From assembly GCA_921293015.1 (NCBI GenBank), contig OV121092.1:47081064-47145063 (forward strand): a stretch of 64,000 nucleotides of DNA, read 5' to 3'. The DNA is from Phorcus lineatus (taxonomy: Eukaryota > Mollusca > Gastropoda > Trochida > Trochidae). The position numbers and the translations under genes were made by a program. Each line of letters starts with the position of its first letter. The first letter of the stretch is position 1. The notes under the pieces were generated by a model. The model was not told the origin of the DNA and searched no databases. It was given only the letters and a program-made list of their open reading frames with translations. Positions 1-12,206 of this stretch are shown here, piece after piece.

Positions 1-490
1 CACTCATTCAAATTGATTGGATATATATTTATGATTGATAGCTCCAAAACATCGCTAGCTTTCGCCTCTGATTATTTTTCATCAACGACAGGCCAATTAT
101 GAATAGGAAGCAATGGTATGTTCAGTATTGTCATCGTATCCTTTTTATCATTTAGATCTCAACAGGAGACATTAGCAGGTTCGTTTTACTTTCGGTACCA
201 GTAATCAAATAAGTTCCTTGCTTCACTAACTATTTTAATACAATCGCTAAAAATAGTGATATAATAACAAAATTTTGTCAGAGTGGTATATCTATCTTTC
301 TGATAAAAAAATGTTTTAGCCCTTTATGTTCGAGTTTATCAAATATATATCGAGGAAGGCACTTCATAACAATTACTTTCCAATCGATTAAGAAATTTAC
401 AGGTTTCTTAATGATTGTCCTTTTACAAGCTTATCAAATAATCATATGTTTAGAGTGATTCACTTCTATATAAGGCGATACAACGTATGC
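1..490. other. No recognisable feature
   Basis: AT-rich single-copy-looking sequence. I see no coding, RNA or repeat signal apart from the approach to the minisatellite. Confidence 0.6.
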
Positions 491-926
491 GTCTCCTAAT
501 AGATGATACGTTTCCTCATAGATCAAGCAACGCTTCCTCATAGATGATACAACTTTTCCTCATAGATGATACAATGTATCCTCATAGATGATACAACGTC
601 TCCTCATAGATGATACAATGTATCCTCATAGATGATACAATATATCCTCATAGATGATACAACGTTTCCTCATAGATGATACAACGTCTCCTCATAGATG
701 ATACAACGTCTCCTCATAGATGATACAATGTTTCCTCATAGATGATACAACGTCTCCTCATAGATGATACAACGTCTCCTCATAGATGATACAATGTTTC
801 CTCATAGATGATACAACGTCTCCTCATAGATGATACAACGTTTCCCCATAGATGATACAACGTCTCCTCATAGATGATACAACGTCTCCTCATAGATGAT
901 ACAATGTTTCCTCATAGATGATACAA
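491..926. repeat. 22-bp minisatellite, about 20 units
   Basis: The unit is close to CCTCATAGATGATACAACGT plus two variable bases. The first two units are degenerate and the rest nearly identical. Units differ mainly in the five bases after CAA: CGTCT, CGTTT, TGTAT, TATAT or TGTTT. In the right half the order CGTCT, CGTCT, TGTTT recurs, so a 66-bp higher-order period is superimposed on the 22-bp one. The period is not a multiple of three and there is no spacer diversity, so it is neither coding nor CRISPR. Confidence 0.95.
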
Positions 927-3088
927 GACACTGAATCCTTGTTGAGCCTATTGGTCATGCGTATTTGGTAATATCTGTAAAATTCTCATGTTATAGGGAC
1001 TGCAGAACATGGGCAGAATTAAGAAAACATATGTGTTGCAATACTTTTTTTCCAGATGTATATTTATTATCAATGATTAATTTACAATACACGTAAAGCA
1101 GGTCGCTAAGGGTATTTCTTTATTTGGCAATCTGACAAAGAACAGCGCACAGGCATTGACACTGTGCCGCTGAGAGATGAAGCCATGTATGGCCGCAATG
1201 AGTGTTGAAAGCCGTGCTTCGGCATGACAAGGAGTTGTTGGATACTCTTTTTATTTTTTATTTGTCAATTATCCGCTTTCCTCTCATCAAATGCTTTTAA
1301 TCTATTTGATTTGAAATTCGTAAAAGCGTAGCGATTTGTTTCACCTAAACACAGAAAAACCCTGATGGCAAAACGGATGCCAGTTAATCCCTTTCTACTT
1401 ATTGATCCTTATTTCTAGTACCAGTTTGAAAAATATGATATTACATTCACTCAAATGTGATATCACAAATATATACATAAACTCCGAGAGTAGGATAGTA
1501 ATCAACCTCTACACAACATCGGGCTCCAAATAGTAGTAAATGAGTTTAGAATTCGAACTTTTCAAAATACGTTGCCAGAGGGTTACCTTATTTACATTAA
1601 TCATCGGAAATTACGAAGGCGATGGCATACAAACTTAAAGATTTGCAGAGCTTTCATTCTATATATATTTTATATTATATTCCTATAAAATGTTTCATCA
1701 AAGAAATTATTTCAAGAATACATTTGTCACAGCTCATGATACACTATCAATGTGGTTGATTATAAATAATAAAAAATACCTTGTATACTGCCTATCAGAA
1801 CACTTTGATGTTTAGTGATACACTGTACTAATTCAACAGACCAACAGGCTAACAAAGTGCCTAACAATCGTTGACAAGCGTCCTTGTTTGAGATATATCA
1901 TCTCTTGGAAGGAATGTCCGATAAGGGGTCAGAGCTAATGTAATTACTATAGTAGAAAATCGTCATTGTGAATGACCTGGCTTTATCGGAAGAATATAGG
2001 ATTGCCCTTAAGCACTAAGCGGGAGATTTTTGTCCTTTGTGTATCAACAATACGAACATCAAGTACAAGGTATAAGTTCTAATCATCCTGTCAAATTGTG
2101 TATTGATATCTAAATACAACTCAATAGCTCAATAAACTGATAACTTGACCTCACCATGGTTAAGCTAATATATAATCTAGATGTTGATAAATAGTTTTCT
2201 TCTACTATAAAATCCCCGGGGGACATTTAGAAGTGACATGCCTTTTGCCAGTAAGATTTTCTGCATAAGAACTTAATTATCCTGAAAATTACGACGTTTC
2301 CTACTATATTCTTGCTCCGTCATCAGGTTGTGTGTTGAGTATTCAACCACGAATTTCATCACGCCCTAGTTAATAAGTTCATACTCCCTTATGTTTGTTT
2401 TGCAAATCTCTGATCACGTTTCCTTACCATTGTTTAAGTTTTTGTTTTGTATGCATTTCATTTTCTTATTACCATTAGGTCACTTAAATATGACCGATAT
2501 ACTAGTACCCGCATCATAGGTAGCATCGTGCGACTAGAGAGAGCAAAGATAAAGTTCACTCTTCTTTTCTTTGGTTTGGCTGAACGGTGAACGGTGAACA
2601 AATATAACCTTGTGAACAATGTGGATAATAAGATCATACTTTTCGATTGAGAGTAATATTTACACACAGAAAATATAGCAAGTAATGACTAAATAATGCA
2701 AGAAAGAATCAATCCACCAATGTGAAAATACCAAAAGAGGTCATTTCACTCTACATTATTTCCAGATACATTTTTGTCACAGCCCTATAACAAAACAGAG
2801 AAGAATCAACCACCTGCATGGTTTGCATACCCTAGATCTGATTCACTTGTAATCAAAAGACAGTGCATTGTGGTCAAAATTGAAATATGTGATCGTAAGC
2901 TAGGGTAATAGGTATGACTGATGGTATCGATTCCCTTGAGAATCTCATTCTGAAATATTCCAAATTGCCCCAAAAAAAAGAAACAACAATAAAAAATCAT
3001 AGATATCTACATTAAACATAATTTTTCATAATTAAAATGTCCTCTTAAGTCATGACAAATGTATCCAATGCACTGATTGATTAGGAAA
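927..3088. other. No recognisable feature
   Basis: AT-rich sequence with no convincing gene or element. A phrase near ATACATTTGTCACAGC recurs at about 1720 and 2770, each after a TTATTTC phrase. This is too short to name. Confidence 0.5.
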
Positions 3089-3364
3089 TTATTTCAGGTG
3101 GTGCATTAAGTTGACGAGAAATTCAGGGCACTGAATCAAATATTTACCAACTTCACTATCAGAAGAGGGGTACGAAAGGTCACGCCGCCTACCATTATTG
3201 TTCTTCAGCGAACTGGGTGTGAAGTCAATATGGTTATTCTCGAGGTAAAAATAATAAAAGTCATCAAGTATTTCCGCTTCTGAACTGAAATGAACTTTAT
3301 TTCCACTCAGTATCAGTTCGTGGTATCCAGACAATGGAGTTAACATTGACTTCCAATCAGTCTT
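3089..3364 (-). CDS. Candidate terminal exon, unknown protein
   Basis: A minus-strand open frame of 91 codons plus stop follows a possible acceptor (TTTGTCTAG, then AAGACTGATTGG). The product is not recognised. It contains LILSGNKV and FYYFYLENNHI, which look faintly like leucine-rich-repeat strands, and ends in a hydrophobic helix-like stretch. By eye it resembles the candidate at 58085-58350: both have a T/S-E-x-E segment followed by L and Y positions, then SD..K.LI...E..V.L near the end. Earlier exons would lie at higher coordinates and none was identified. There is no clear poly(A) signal. A chance frame of this length is quite possible here. Confidence 0.22.
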   Translation of the reverse strand, partial: KTDWKSMLTPLSGYHELILSGNKVHFSSEAEILDDFYYFYLENNHIDFTPSSLKNNNGRRRDLSYPSSDSEVGKYLIQCPEFLVNLMHHLK

Positions 3365-3694
3365 CTAGACAAACACGTCTAAATAACACACGCCGTGAGA
3401 AGAAACAGTGAACGTTAGGTTTTCAAAGAAAAGACGATGACTTTATTCTTCACATACAAACTCAAAAACTATATGAGATTTATCATCAGCTCTGTGAGAG
3501 GGTTTAAGTGTTTCTGTCAAATGAAAATTGAAAAAGTATTAAGAATGTACATCTGTTGTTATATCGTTCTACGATTGCCTCTCAAAGCAGTAGATTTATA
3601 AGCCAACCTTTCATTCATAATGCGGAACAACAATTTATTCAATGTCAATACATATTCGTAAAACGAATTGAGCTCAGTTGTTTAATTGTTAAAA

Positions 3695-3726
3695 TCTCTG
3701 TCTCTCTCTGTCTCTCTCTGTCTCTG

Positions 3727-3778
<52 letters not shown>

Positions 3779-3782
3779 TTTC

Positions 3783-3861
<79 letters not shown>

Positions 3862-3862
3862 T
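3695..3862. repeat. Compound microsatellite (CT)n (TA)n (CATA)n
   Basis: CTCTGT-type repeats pass into a pure CT run, then about 20 TA dinucleotides to roughly 3826, then about nine CATA tetranucleotides. The overlapping open frames that read as poly-Ser-Leu and poly-Ile-Tyr are artefacts of the repeat. Confidence 0.97.
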
Positions 3863-5324
3863 TACAACAAACAAAAATATACATTTATCGCATGAAGTGT
3901 TATACTGTGGCATATCTAATTGAAGAGTAAAGATAAAATATATATATTAATTAAAATAATTGATGCAATATGTATGACAGGCTGGGCTGATTATTAACCT
4001 TTACGCGAACCCAACTGTCCCAAAGGTATAATCAAATCCAGAAATATGACAGAGAACAGGATAATATGTTAATCTTAATGCATACATAGAATCTTTGAGC
4101 GTTAAGCCACACACATCCTTCGAAATTAAGCGAAGGCAGCATATGAGCATAGCATTAGTCGACAGGAACACTCAAACCACGCTTGCTGTTCTGCTTTTGA
4201 TAGAAATTTTAAAAATGTTATTATTTTGAATGAACTTTGAGGGAACCAATAAAGTAGTATATGACAAACCTGGCAAACTATTTTACTGATAGAAGTAATT
4301 ACTCGCAGTTCAAAAAAAAATAATATTATCTAGATATACTGATATACTGGGATGTGCACTATTAAGTATTGAAAATGTGTTAAATAAGAGCACTACTTAA
4401 GTAAGGCAAGCATCGAGACAGAATATATAACATGTGGAGTTGAAAGCTCCTTGATGATGGTTCGTTAAAAAGGCACATGTCTTTTTTTCATTCACCCCTT
4501 CGGTTAGAAGGGTGACAGTTTGAAGTGAATGACTGGTTTATAATGGTGTCAACATCTTCTGTTTGCCAATTTATCTCCACCGTTTGGACAAAGTATATTT
4601 AAAACAAACGATTTTTTACAGCATGCATTTCAATGAACAATTAGCCTTAATCAATTTATTTTGTTAAAACATAAACTTATGTTTCATAAAAAAGGTCGAA
4701 AGTACTTAGCATTGGAATGAATAAAATGTACCTGCCTTAATCAAATTTCATAAACATATACAATTGTAACTAAATAGAAAGTTTGGAGCATGAAAAATGA
4801 TGTAGTCTGAAGAAATCGAATAGAGGTCCAAATTTGATAACACATCTCTCCGATGCTTTTGTTAGTGCATAAACCGTCGATAGCTTTAACGGGTTTTTCA
4901 TTAACACTACCAGGTTGCTACAGGATTATAAATAAATAATTTATACAGGAATTGTGTATCATGATTTTGTCAACAGCTAGACTAAACGCTCCTTCCACTA
5001 GAACTTGTAATTCGTGTAAATTTGAAATAGCTTTCGCATGTTGTTTGTGTGAAATATCGATGAGATTTCAGTTGGACACTCATTCGTAAGTGATAAAAGG
5101 AACAAGGAATAATGTTCATTTCGATTTCAGATGTCCCATAAAATATAGACAAGAGTGATCGCAGATTCCTAGCCATAGATCGGTGAGTGTGCAAAGAGGG
5201 AACTCAATGAAACCATGACTATGGTATCTGTTTCTGAGTGCTTAGCGTCATAGACAAGTAAACAGGAAGTTTCCTCCGAGAAAGCTTTTCATTTGGTCAT
5301 GTAAATTTTAAGTAGATACGAGTA
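3863..5324. other. No recognisable feature
   Basis: AT-rich sequence with only short open frames. No motif, splice-supported exon or repeat recognised. Confidence 0.5.
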
Positions 5325-5672
5325 ATGATATTTATGATCAACAGGATTTATACATTAATTAATGGAAATATTGCTGTTTGGCGTATACCAATATCCATAA
5401 ATAATAGTAGAGTCCCTCCGCATTTTAAATCTTTAACATCAGTTAATGCTTGCACGATACATAACATATGCATAACATATACAAAATATCCCAGCCCATA
5501 TCGTGCAGAAATAGAAAGTTTAGAAAATCTATGTATAAGCTTATCGAATGACCAAGTCAACAATGACGCCTGTGACGTTACACAGGTTATCACTTATCTG
5601 TCAGTGTATCCAATAACCTTCGAAATGCTTGAGGCTTTGACGCTATCATCTCTCATGGAGCTTCTCTTATAG
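5325..5672 (+). CDS. Candidate ORF, weakly TFIIS-N-like helical end
   Basis: A 115-codon frame from ATG to TAG. The last 50 residues are helix-like: an ESLENLCISL segment, then VITYLSVYPITFEMLEA. This recalls the core of the TFIIS N-terminal (LW/Med26) fold, where a leucine helix is followed by P-I/M-T-x-E-x-L. The usual GxxVxxLRKH continuation is absent because the frame stops at LMELLL. The minus-strand candidate at 57199-57429 shows a similar pattern (LLELCLF, ALSYLSICAKVKQTVDTL). No splice signal or partner exon was found. About one or two chance frames of this length are expected in the window, so the call rests only on the eyeballed similarity. Confidence 0.2.
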   Translation: MIFMINRIYTLINGNIAVWRIPISINNSRVPPHFKSLTSVNACTIHNICITYTKYPSPYRAEIESLENLCISLSNDQVNNDACDVTQVITYLSVYPITFEMLEALTLSSLMELLL

Positions 5673-7277
5673 ACACTGCGTGCATTTTGTATTCAATTTT
5701 GTTTATGGACGCATTTTTCGAATCAAATACTTTTTGTAGAATAATTGTAATTTTCTATTAACCCGAAAGGGTATTTGGTTTACATCAATTGCTGCTCCAC
5801 TCATTAAAAGGAACATTGGGAATTTCAGCAGAAAAAAATGTATATCAACTCTCAATTTCGTTTTGTTTTTCTCTCGCATTAAACATGATTAAATAATATG
5901 CAATTAGTAATTTTGTCATCAATCCAACTTAACAAAGATATTGTTGTGTAATGTAATCCATTTTTCTGCAAATCAAAACATAATATGAAGTTATTTACGA
6001 TTAACTAATCACTGTTTCCAAACAGTTTCGTATTCTGATTTAATGTCAAAAACTCCATCGGACTATTTCTGAAACTAATCATATGAGGTTTTCGAAGCCA
6101 GAAGTTAATTATGGGTTGTAATATATCAATATGTTTGATAACCTTGTATTGCGACTGCTTCTCTACGGATATAATTAATTTTGGATTTAATTGATATCAA
6201 CCTGCAACTAAAATGAAACATTGTATTGTCTTTTCCAAAAGGTTCTATATCATGACTCGTTCCGATATATAAAAAAATTTGTTTAATGAACGTTGTTGAA
6301 GTTTCTCGTATTGGACTGTGTCCGCCATACTTTCTCCAATCATGAGGTGTTAAAAGCATCAACGCCTTCTCGGATGAATCGTCTAAATGCGGACGATGCT
6401 GACCACATGTAATGCATCTTCAAGGTTCATGGCAGTACATTAAGTTTGACCTAGGGTCATTCTAACAGCTGTTAGTTAGGTTAGTAGAAGCATTTGGATG
6501 AGACACTAAACCCTTTGTGCGAGAAGCATGCGCAGGTTAATGGATAGTTCAGCTTTCATTAGATACCAAGGCTTAAGTATCCGTCAAAGATGTTGAGAAA
6601 AGTTTTCTTCAAGTTTCGATTTGTGTTTAGATATACTTTATATCTATATATACAAATAAAGAGCAATTTAGTTTTTCAAATATGAGAAGAAAAGTTTTGG
6701 TTTATATCTATGGACAAACTCTAAACCAAATTAAACTGAATGAATAACACTCAACTAATTGAATGTATTGAAAATGATTATCTAAATAACGAAAACACGG
6801 AAAGAGAGCCGATCAAATTGATTGTAATACAATCTTATTTTGAATATTAGCTTTTGATTTGATGAATTATAAAAAACCTTTTCCCAAAATACCACTATAA
6901 TCCAAAAGAGTCCAACGTGTGTCTCAATTGCTGAGTGTGAATTCCCGTCGCTTTCGCACAGACAGTAGCTTATAATAACATATTTTCTAAAAAGATTTTA
7001 TAGACGACACGGTCACAACTAACTTTAGCAAAGTCGGTTGCACGTAGTTTTTGTTGGCTTTGTTGGAAAGCTTCATTTGAACAACTAAACACTAACGAAC
7101 ATATTCAAAATCATCAATAACTAAACTATCCTTATTATAACACTCCATTGTCCACTAAGCATCTGTTTCCGTATGAGTCTCTATCACTGGCTAAACCTTA
7201 CTGTCAACCAGTCAAAATTACCTCTTTTAGCGTAGCGCCATCTTCGGTGCATAGTTGCAATTCTCATATTTTTTCAG
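5673..7277. other. No recognisable feature
   Basis: AT-rich sequence. A minus-strand frame at 6126-6362 is open but has no supporting splice site, motif or paralogue. Confidence 0.5.
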
Positions 7278-7576
7278 ATTGGACTTTTGCGGTCCGTCGC
7301 AGCAGAGTTGGCGACAAGCAATGAGAAGTACGGGAAATGCGACAGGGCCTATTTTAGCAAGTCACTGAGGTTGGCGTAAAAATTGGCCATTCGTGGGAAG
7401 ATGCACATGTGTATGAAAATGTATGTCTATGGGTAAGATATGTTAGAGACACAGGAGTTATATTCAGCGAAGGAACCATACTGGAGTTGAACGTAAGAGA
7501 CAGTAATTATTCTTCTGTACTGCTAATGAAGGAAGTTGAACACATGTTGTCTAAATGGGACCCTTTTAATGATTAA
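7278..7576 (+). pseudogene. Ig V-set-like exon, frame-disrupted
   Basis: A good acceptor (ATTTTTTCAG) precedes 33 open codons that end at a stop around 7378. From about 7357 the next frame is open for 73 codons to a TAA at 7574. The second part reads EDAHVYENVCLWVRYVRD, then GVIFSEGTILELNV. That matches the end of an Ig V-type domain: E/D-D/S-A-x-x-Y ... C in strand F, and a J-like F-x-x-G-T-x-L-x-L/V strand G. The spacing from Tyr to Cys is two residues longer than usual. The first frame (RAYFSKSLR) would suit strands D-E, so one exon with a single frame change is the simplest reading. A second acceptor (CCTATTTTAG at about 7348-7357) could instead start the exon in the second frame. No signal exon or membrane exon was identified. 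The host product would be an Ig-superfamily protein of unknown role. Confidence 0.35.
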
Positions 7577-8464
7577 GTAACGCTATTAAGCTATAACAGA
7601 TGACAGTTTCACACCGAAAAGTTTACCCTATAAGACATGCATTCATTTTATTGTTCAAGACTCAAATTGTGGCTGATTTCCCTATGCAAATGTTATTCAA
7701 ATGAAAGGCAGCCTGATGCAACACCGTGTACACAATGACGTCAATGGACTTAATGAAGATTTATAACATTGTTTCACGTATCTGTAATCACCTGTTACGA
7801 GACAACAAAACCTGGCTTTAATAATTAGGGACAAAAAAATGACACCTGCTTATCTGCACACTTCTTACGTCAGGTGTTACACACATGATGTCCAAGAGGA
7901 AGCTTTGTAAACACTTTTGTATGGATAAGAGTAAACTATATACATTTATTAAAGGTAACGAAAGAGTTTCAAACAATATAAAATCTGAAACCGAAAAATA
8001 CCAGTTTGTCATATCTAAGTAGTCTAAATTGGTTTCGTTTGGCAAGATAAATCATTGTAAAGCAGGTTTAAATACTTCTGGTGACTACCTCCAGTTGTAA
8101 CTGTGAGTGTACCCTTCCATAACCATAAAAAGAGTATTTTCTGCGATGTACCCCAAATGAAAAAGGAATGAATATGAACAACAATAACTAGAAGCCTATT
8201 ATGGTGACAGTATACAACTAAGATCAGTTCAATGGAAATATGAAAACGCTTTTACGATCTTTTGAGTGACATGACTGTGGTGCAAGATAGAGCATGGTCA
8301 TAATTGTATGAACTGAAATGTGAAAATTGCATAGTCTACAATTTAAATACAAAATAAATTATTTTAAAGATATAGCTGCACTTCAGGTGTCACAGTCAAT
8401 ACGTCAACATTATTCGTAATTAAAATAATTATCAATGCATCTAATTCTCATATATCCAATATCA
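7577..8464. other. No recognisable feature
   Basis: AT-rich flank of the long-TIR element. Nothing supported. Confidence 0.5.
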
Positions 8465-8470
8465 ATATAT

Positions 8471-8840
8471 ATATATGTATCATCCCAACTTGGGATCGCG
8501 TCCCATCTTAAGATGGGACGCGTCCCAACTTGGAATTCCAAGTTGGGACGTCCCATCTTGAGATGGGACAGCGAATACTTTAACATGTTCATAATTTTCG
8601 TATTCTAATGTTGAATTTATTAATAAAATGATAACATGTATCATTTAGATAAACGCTTTAAGGCCCTCGTAAGATATTTTGATTTTATGTTGATTTCCAT
8701 GACTTATTGGCTATATCTATCTCTCATCGCATACGAGTCTTTCATCATAGTACAATACGATTTCAAAAGTAATTCTTATACAAATTTTATAAATTATTTC
8801 ATTATATTCTTAATTTTTTTTATTGTGACAGCATGTTAAC
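8471..8840 (+). repeat. Left terminal inverted repeat with three palindromes
   Basis: Three palindromes sit just inside the end: a perfect 20-bp one at 8500-8519 (half-site GTCCCATCTT), a perfect 28-bp one at 8522-8549 (half-site GTCCCAACTTGGAA) and a near-perfect 20-bp one at 8550-8569. All share GTCCCAWCTT. They are retained in the right repeat with a few changes. Such sites may be transposase-binding or cruciform-forming, which is inference. Confidence 0.9.
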
Positions 8841-9142
8841 CCAATAAAAACAAGAAATATACACTCGAAACCCACTCTTATGCCTTCTAAACAGTTCAAA
8901 TTCTTACACATAAACCGTTCCGTTAAGCATGATTTCAATGTTCGCATTGTGATTGATAGTCGAATCTAAGACTTTATGTTTCTTAAACATAATTCACAAA
9001 CACTAACCTATAAGTGGTGTTCCGTCAATGCTTATAAGATGTCCAGTAAATAAATCCAATTATGCCTCCTATTTCCGATCCAACCTGATCTGATCAGTGT
9101 CGTGGTGCAAATGGCAAACATACCTGCTTGGTAGTTCAGAGA

Positions 9143-9175
9143 AGGGTGTGGGGTGGGTGGAGGGGGGGAGGGGGT
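9143..9175 (+). other. G-rich tract, G-quadruplex candidate
   Basis: Five runs of three or more G are separated by one to four bases on the plus strand. This fits the G3+N1-7 pattern and stands out in very AT-rich surroundings. It lies inside the long-TIR element. Confidence 0.6.
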
Positions 9176-11364
9176 CCGAAAGAAGGTATATTGGTAAACA
9201 TCCGGTTCGGTTATGACACTAATACCTGTGTGTCGCCATCTAATTAGTGACAAGAATGGGTACCAATTGTACATGAGCATGCTTGTAACACTAAGGTATA
9301 CGCCGAGCGTTTGTTGTTTTAGTCAATGATCTATCAAGGCATTGGCCCCTATCGGCAATATCACTGATAAGAAGCAGACGTGATCAAATGTTTATGTTAA
9401 TTGTTATTGTATTGTTATTCGATGAGAGTTTTTAGGCCAAATTGAATATATTCAAACAAAAATTTCATAAACAGAACGATTATCATGTAAAGTAACCAAC
9501 ATGAAATCTAACATCATTAGAAATACAATATTTCAACTCATTTTTTATCAATACTACAAGAAGATTATAAACGGAGTTTGTTGACTTTGAGTTCATTAAT
9601 AAACTTTGTTTACCTTCACAAGATTTTTTGACACAAACCAAGGTACAGAGTTGAGTTAAAAAAATGTTTTCCTACTTACCCCGAGATAACATATGATTTC
9701 GATCAGTATGAAAAGGTTGTTTTTATATGTACAAGCGTCTATCTAGGCTTGTTAGTAGCCTTGAATTGAGAGAATTGTTGTGTGTTGTTACTGCAAATAA
9801 GTTAATCAAGTGATCAACTAAGTCAAATAAGATGAGTAGGTGAGAGGGAAGAATTACATTTCAGTGTAATATTGTTGTTTACAGCTGAAAGTTTACTTAA
9901 CTAATCGTTTTGTTATCTTAAATATGCTACTTAACATATCCCCCCGAAAAAAGGCATTAGGTTTCTAAATACACATCAACGAAGTTTTATTGATATACTA
10001 ACAATTATCGAGTTATTTTGTGCCGACATACATGTTCTAATGTGTTATCTTCAGAGGACTAAATGATTCACATTGTTATTGCTTATCTTATATAAATTTG
10101 ATATAGAAACTGTCATTCTTATAGTAAAATATCATCATATTTCATTGTATGAGAATATGCAATATGTGTTATCATATAATGGTTAGTAAGTTTAATACTA
10201 TGGTTTAAACAGTATTTTATTTCCATAAAACATGTGTTACACAAAATTCAGAATATTATACAAAAAGGAAAAAGAATGAACAAACTGGCAGCAAATGACC
10301 ATATCAATTCTTTTCCTGAAAAGAACATAAAAATTATTAAGATATCAAGTACATTGATGGAAATATACATTTTTCAATTATTCTTCCTAAACTCAAATTT
10401 ATACTAAGCTTTGTCTACCTTACATTTCTTACAAATTTTATGAAAGAGCTTTAAAAATCGTTTGGTGACATTTATAAATGATAAATAGATATTATTAGAA
10501 ATTTGTCAACACTCTGTGACAAAGACTTCTCGCCGTTAAGATAGATTTTAGTATATTGATAAGATTTACCAGGGAATATTCAAGCCCTAAGTTGGCACTA
10601 GTGGAAAATATCAGACTTCGAAAATATGAACTTTTACATTTTTCTTTACATTTGATACAATCAACCAAGTCGCCAAGTAGATAAACATGATAATAAATTG
10701 TTAAAACAACATGGGCTTATGATGTCTCCATATGTTGTTTTAGCCTAGCACTATCTACGGTGGGCAAATTGGTGCCCAATCATTCGTCCTCTGTCATGCC
10801 AAGCTGTCACATTAACAAATTCAGTGTATTCAGTGCTGGATTGTAACGATGGAGAGTACCTTAATTTCTGCTTATAGAAGGTTTTTGCATGGATTATTCA
10901 TTTCTTTGGGTACTTCTTCAGGTACGTTTTTTAAATATACATTTAAAAAAAAGCAATTTATCACTAGTGTTGTAAAACTTGGTTCTGTATTAGAATAACT
11001 TTATATCTTTGTTTGTTAAAAGTTTATACCACCTTTTTGTAAAGAAACTAAGAAACAAATATGTCTCTGTGAAATGTGGAGCCATTTGGTTTCTCTCTGT
11101 TTACAGCTGTTAGATCTACGCATGTATTGGTCGTTTTAAAAATGCTGAAAACTATTATCTAAATATAAATCTATATATTTATCAGATTTTGTTATGTCGC
11201 TTAACAAATGTGATTCAATCAGTAATAAAACGGGACTTTGAATAATTGTTTGAGTAGTGTTGAATCGTTCGTACTGGATAACAGATGAAACCGAATCAGA
11301 AAGTGAAGTAAATGAACATCAAATCAAATTTTCTTCGTAGATGTGAAAAGAATAGAACAAAATT

Positions 11365-11695
11365 ATCTATAAACATGTTTTACTGACACAATTCATTATA
11401 AAAATCGTAATTGTACTATGATGAAAGACTCGTATGCGATGAGAGATAGATATAGCCAATAAGTCATGAAAATCAACATCAAATCAAAATATCTTACGAG
11501 GGCCTTAAAGCGTTTATCTAAATGATACATGTTATCATGTTATTAATAAATTCAACATTAGAATAAGAATATTATTAACATGTTTTAGTATCCCCCGACC
11601 CATCTCAAGATGGGACGTCCCAACTTGGAATCCCAAGTTGGGACGCGTCCCATCTTAAGATCGGGCGGATCCGCAGTTGGGATGATACATATATA
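11365..11695 (-). repeat. Right terminal inverted repeat
   Basis: Reverse complement of 8471-8840. The inner part from about 11400 includes the phrase complementary to the ACGAGTCTTTCATCATAGTA region on the left. The outermost palindrome is partly degraded at about 11660-11680, whereas the inner two are largely intact. Confidence 0.9.
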
Positions 11696-11899
11696 CCCTT
11701 ATGGGAAACTTTGTATAAACCTTAGTTGGCGTCAGCTGTACTTAATTACATATCTGTTGTTCTATAACGTTTACTAAGCTGTCCATATTATGTTTAAGTA
11801 ATCCACTGCTCTCTTTATATACCGTTGAAAGTTAAAGTTTGAAGACGATTCCATCCGACCAATGTAGCAAGTACGTCTGTCTCACTGCACAGTCTGCAC

Positions 11900-12197
11900 C
11901 ATCCTGCTAAATCAGCGTATATGAATCCATTCTCGCTCCTTTCTATACCCTGATCTCTTTGAAGCCAAAAGCCTCGTACGGCTGGATCCACTTGATATTC
12001 GTGGCTTAGTTAAACTGTTATTATTTCAGCCAATGGAATGTCGTTTTGCAAGGAGCGTGGAGCTGCTGTCTTGAAACTTTGCGGATATTCCATCCGGGTA
12101 TTGCCGCTGTTGCTGAATGCGAGTCTTTTGGCTTGAAGGAGATCAGGGAATATGGAAAGAGTGAGAGCGGATTCATATACGCTGATTTATCAGGATG
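11900..12197 (+). mobile_element. Short inverted-repeat element, copy 1 (298 bp)
   Basis: Begins CATCCTG and ends CAGGATG, with imperfect inverted arms of about 60-70 bp containing AATCAGCGTATATGAATCC and the CCTGATCTCTTTGAAGCC phrase. It is flanked by a perfect 9-bp direct duplication, AGTCTGCAC, at 11891-11899 and 12198-12206. It has no coding capacity and is therefore a MITE. Nine-bp target duplications suit Mutator-like or Merlin elements, but the superfamily is inference. Confidence 0.9.
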
Positions 12198-12206
12198 AGT
12201 CTGCAC

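Larger units (their letters stand above)
8471..11695. mobile_element. 3.2-kb DNA element with long terminal inverted repeats
   Basis: The two ends are reverse complements over about 330-370 bp, with roughly 90% identity by eye in the outer part. The ends read GTATCATCCCAACT inward. Both flanks are TATATA runs, so a TA or TATATA target duplication is possible but cannot be proved. The interior of about 2.5 kb has no long open frame or transposase motif, so the element looks non-autonomous. The superfamily is not assignable from the termini alone. Nothing capsid- or polymerase-like is visible. Confidence 0.85.

Noticed and set aside
491-926. CRISPR-like regularity
   Set aside because: All 22-bp units are nearly the same with no distinct spacers, and the genome is eukaryotic. 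It is a minisatellite.
3556-3930. Long low-complexity open frames
   Set aside because: They are created by CT, TA and CATA microsatellites; poly-Ser-Leu and Ile-Tyr repeats are not a protein.
8471-11695. Polinton-like or other virus-like element
   Set aside because: Long inverted repeats alone are not enough. At 3.2 kb it is far too short and shows no polymerase, integrase or capsid signal.
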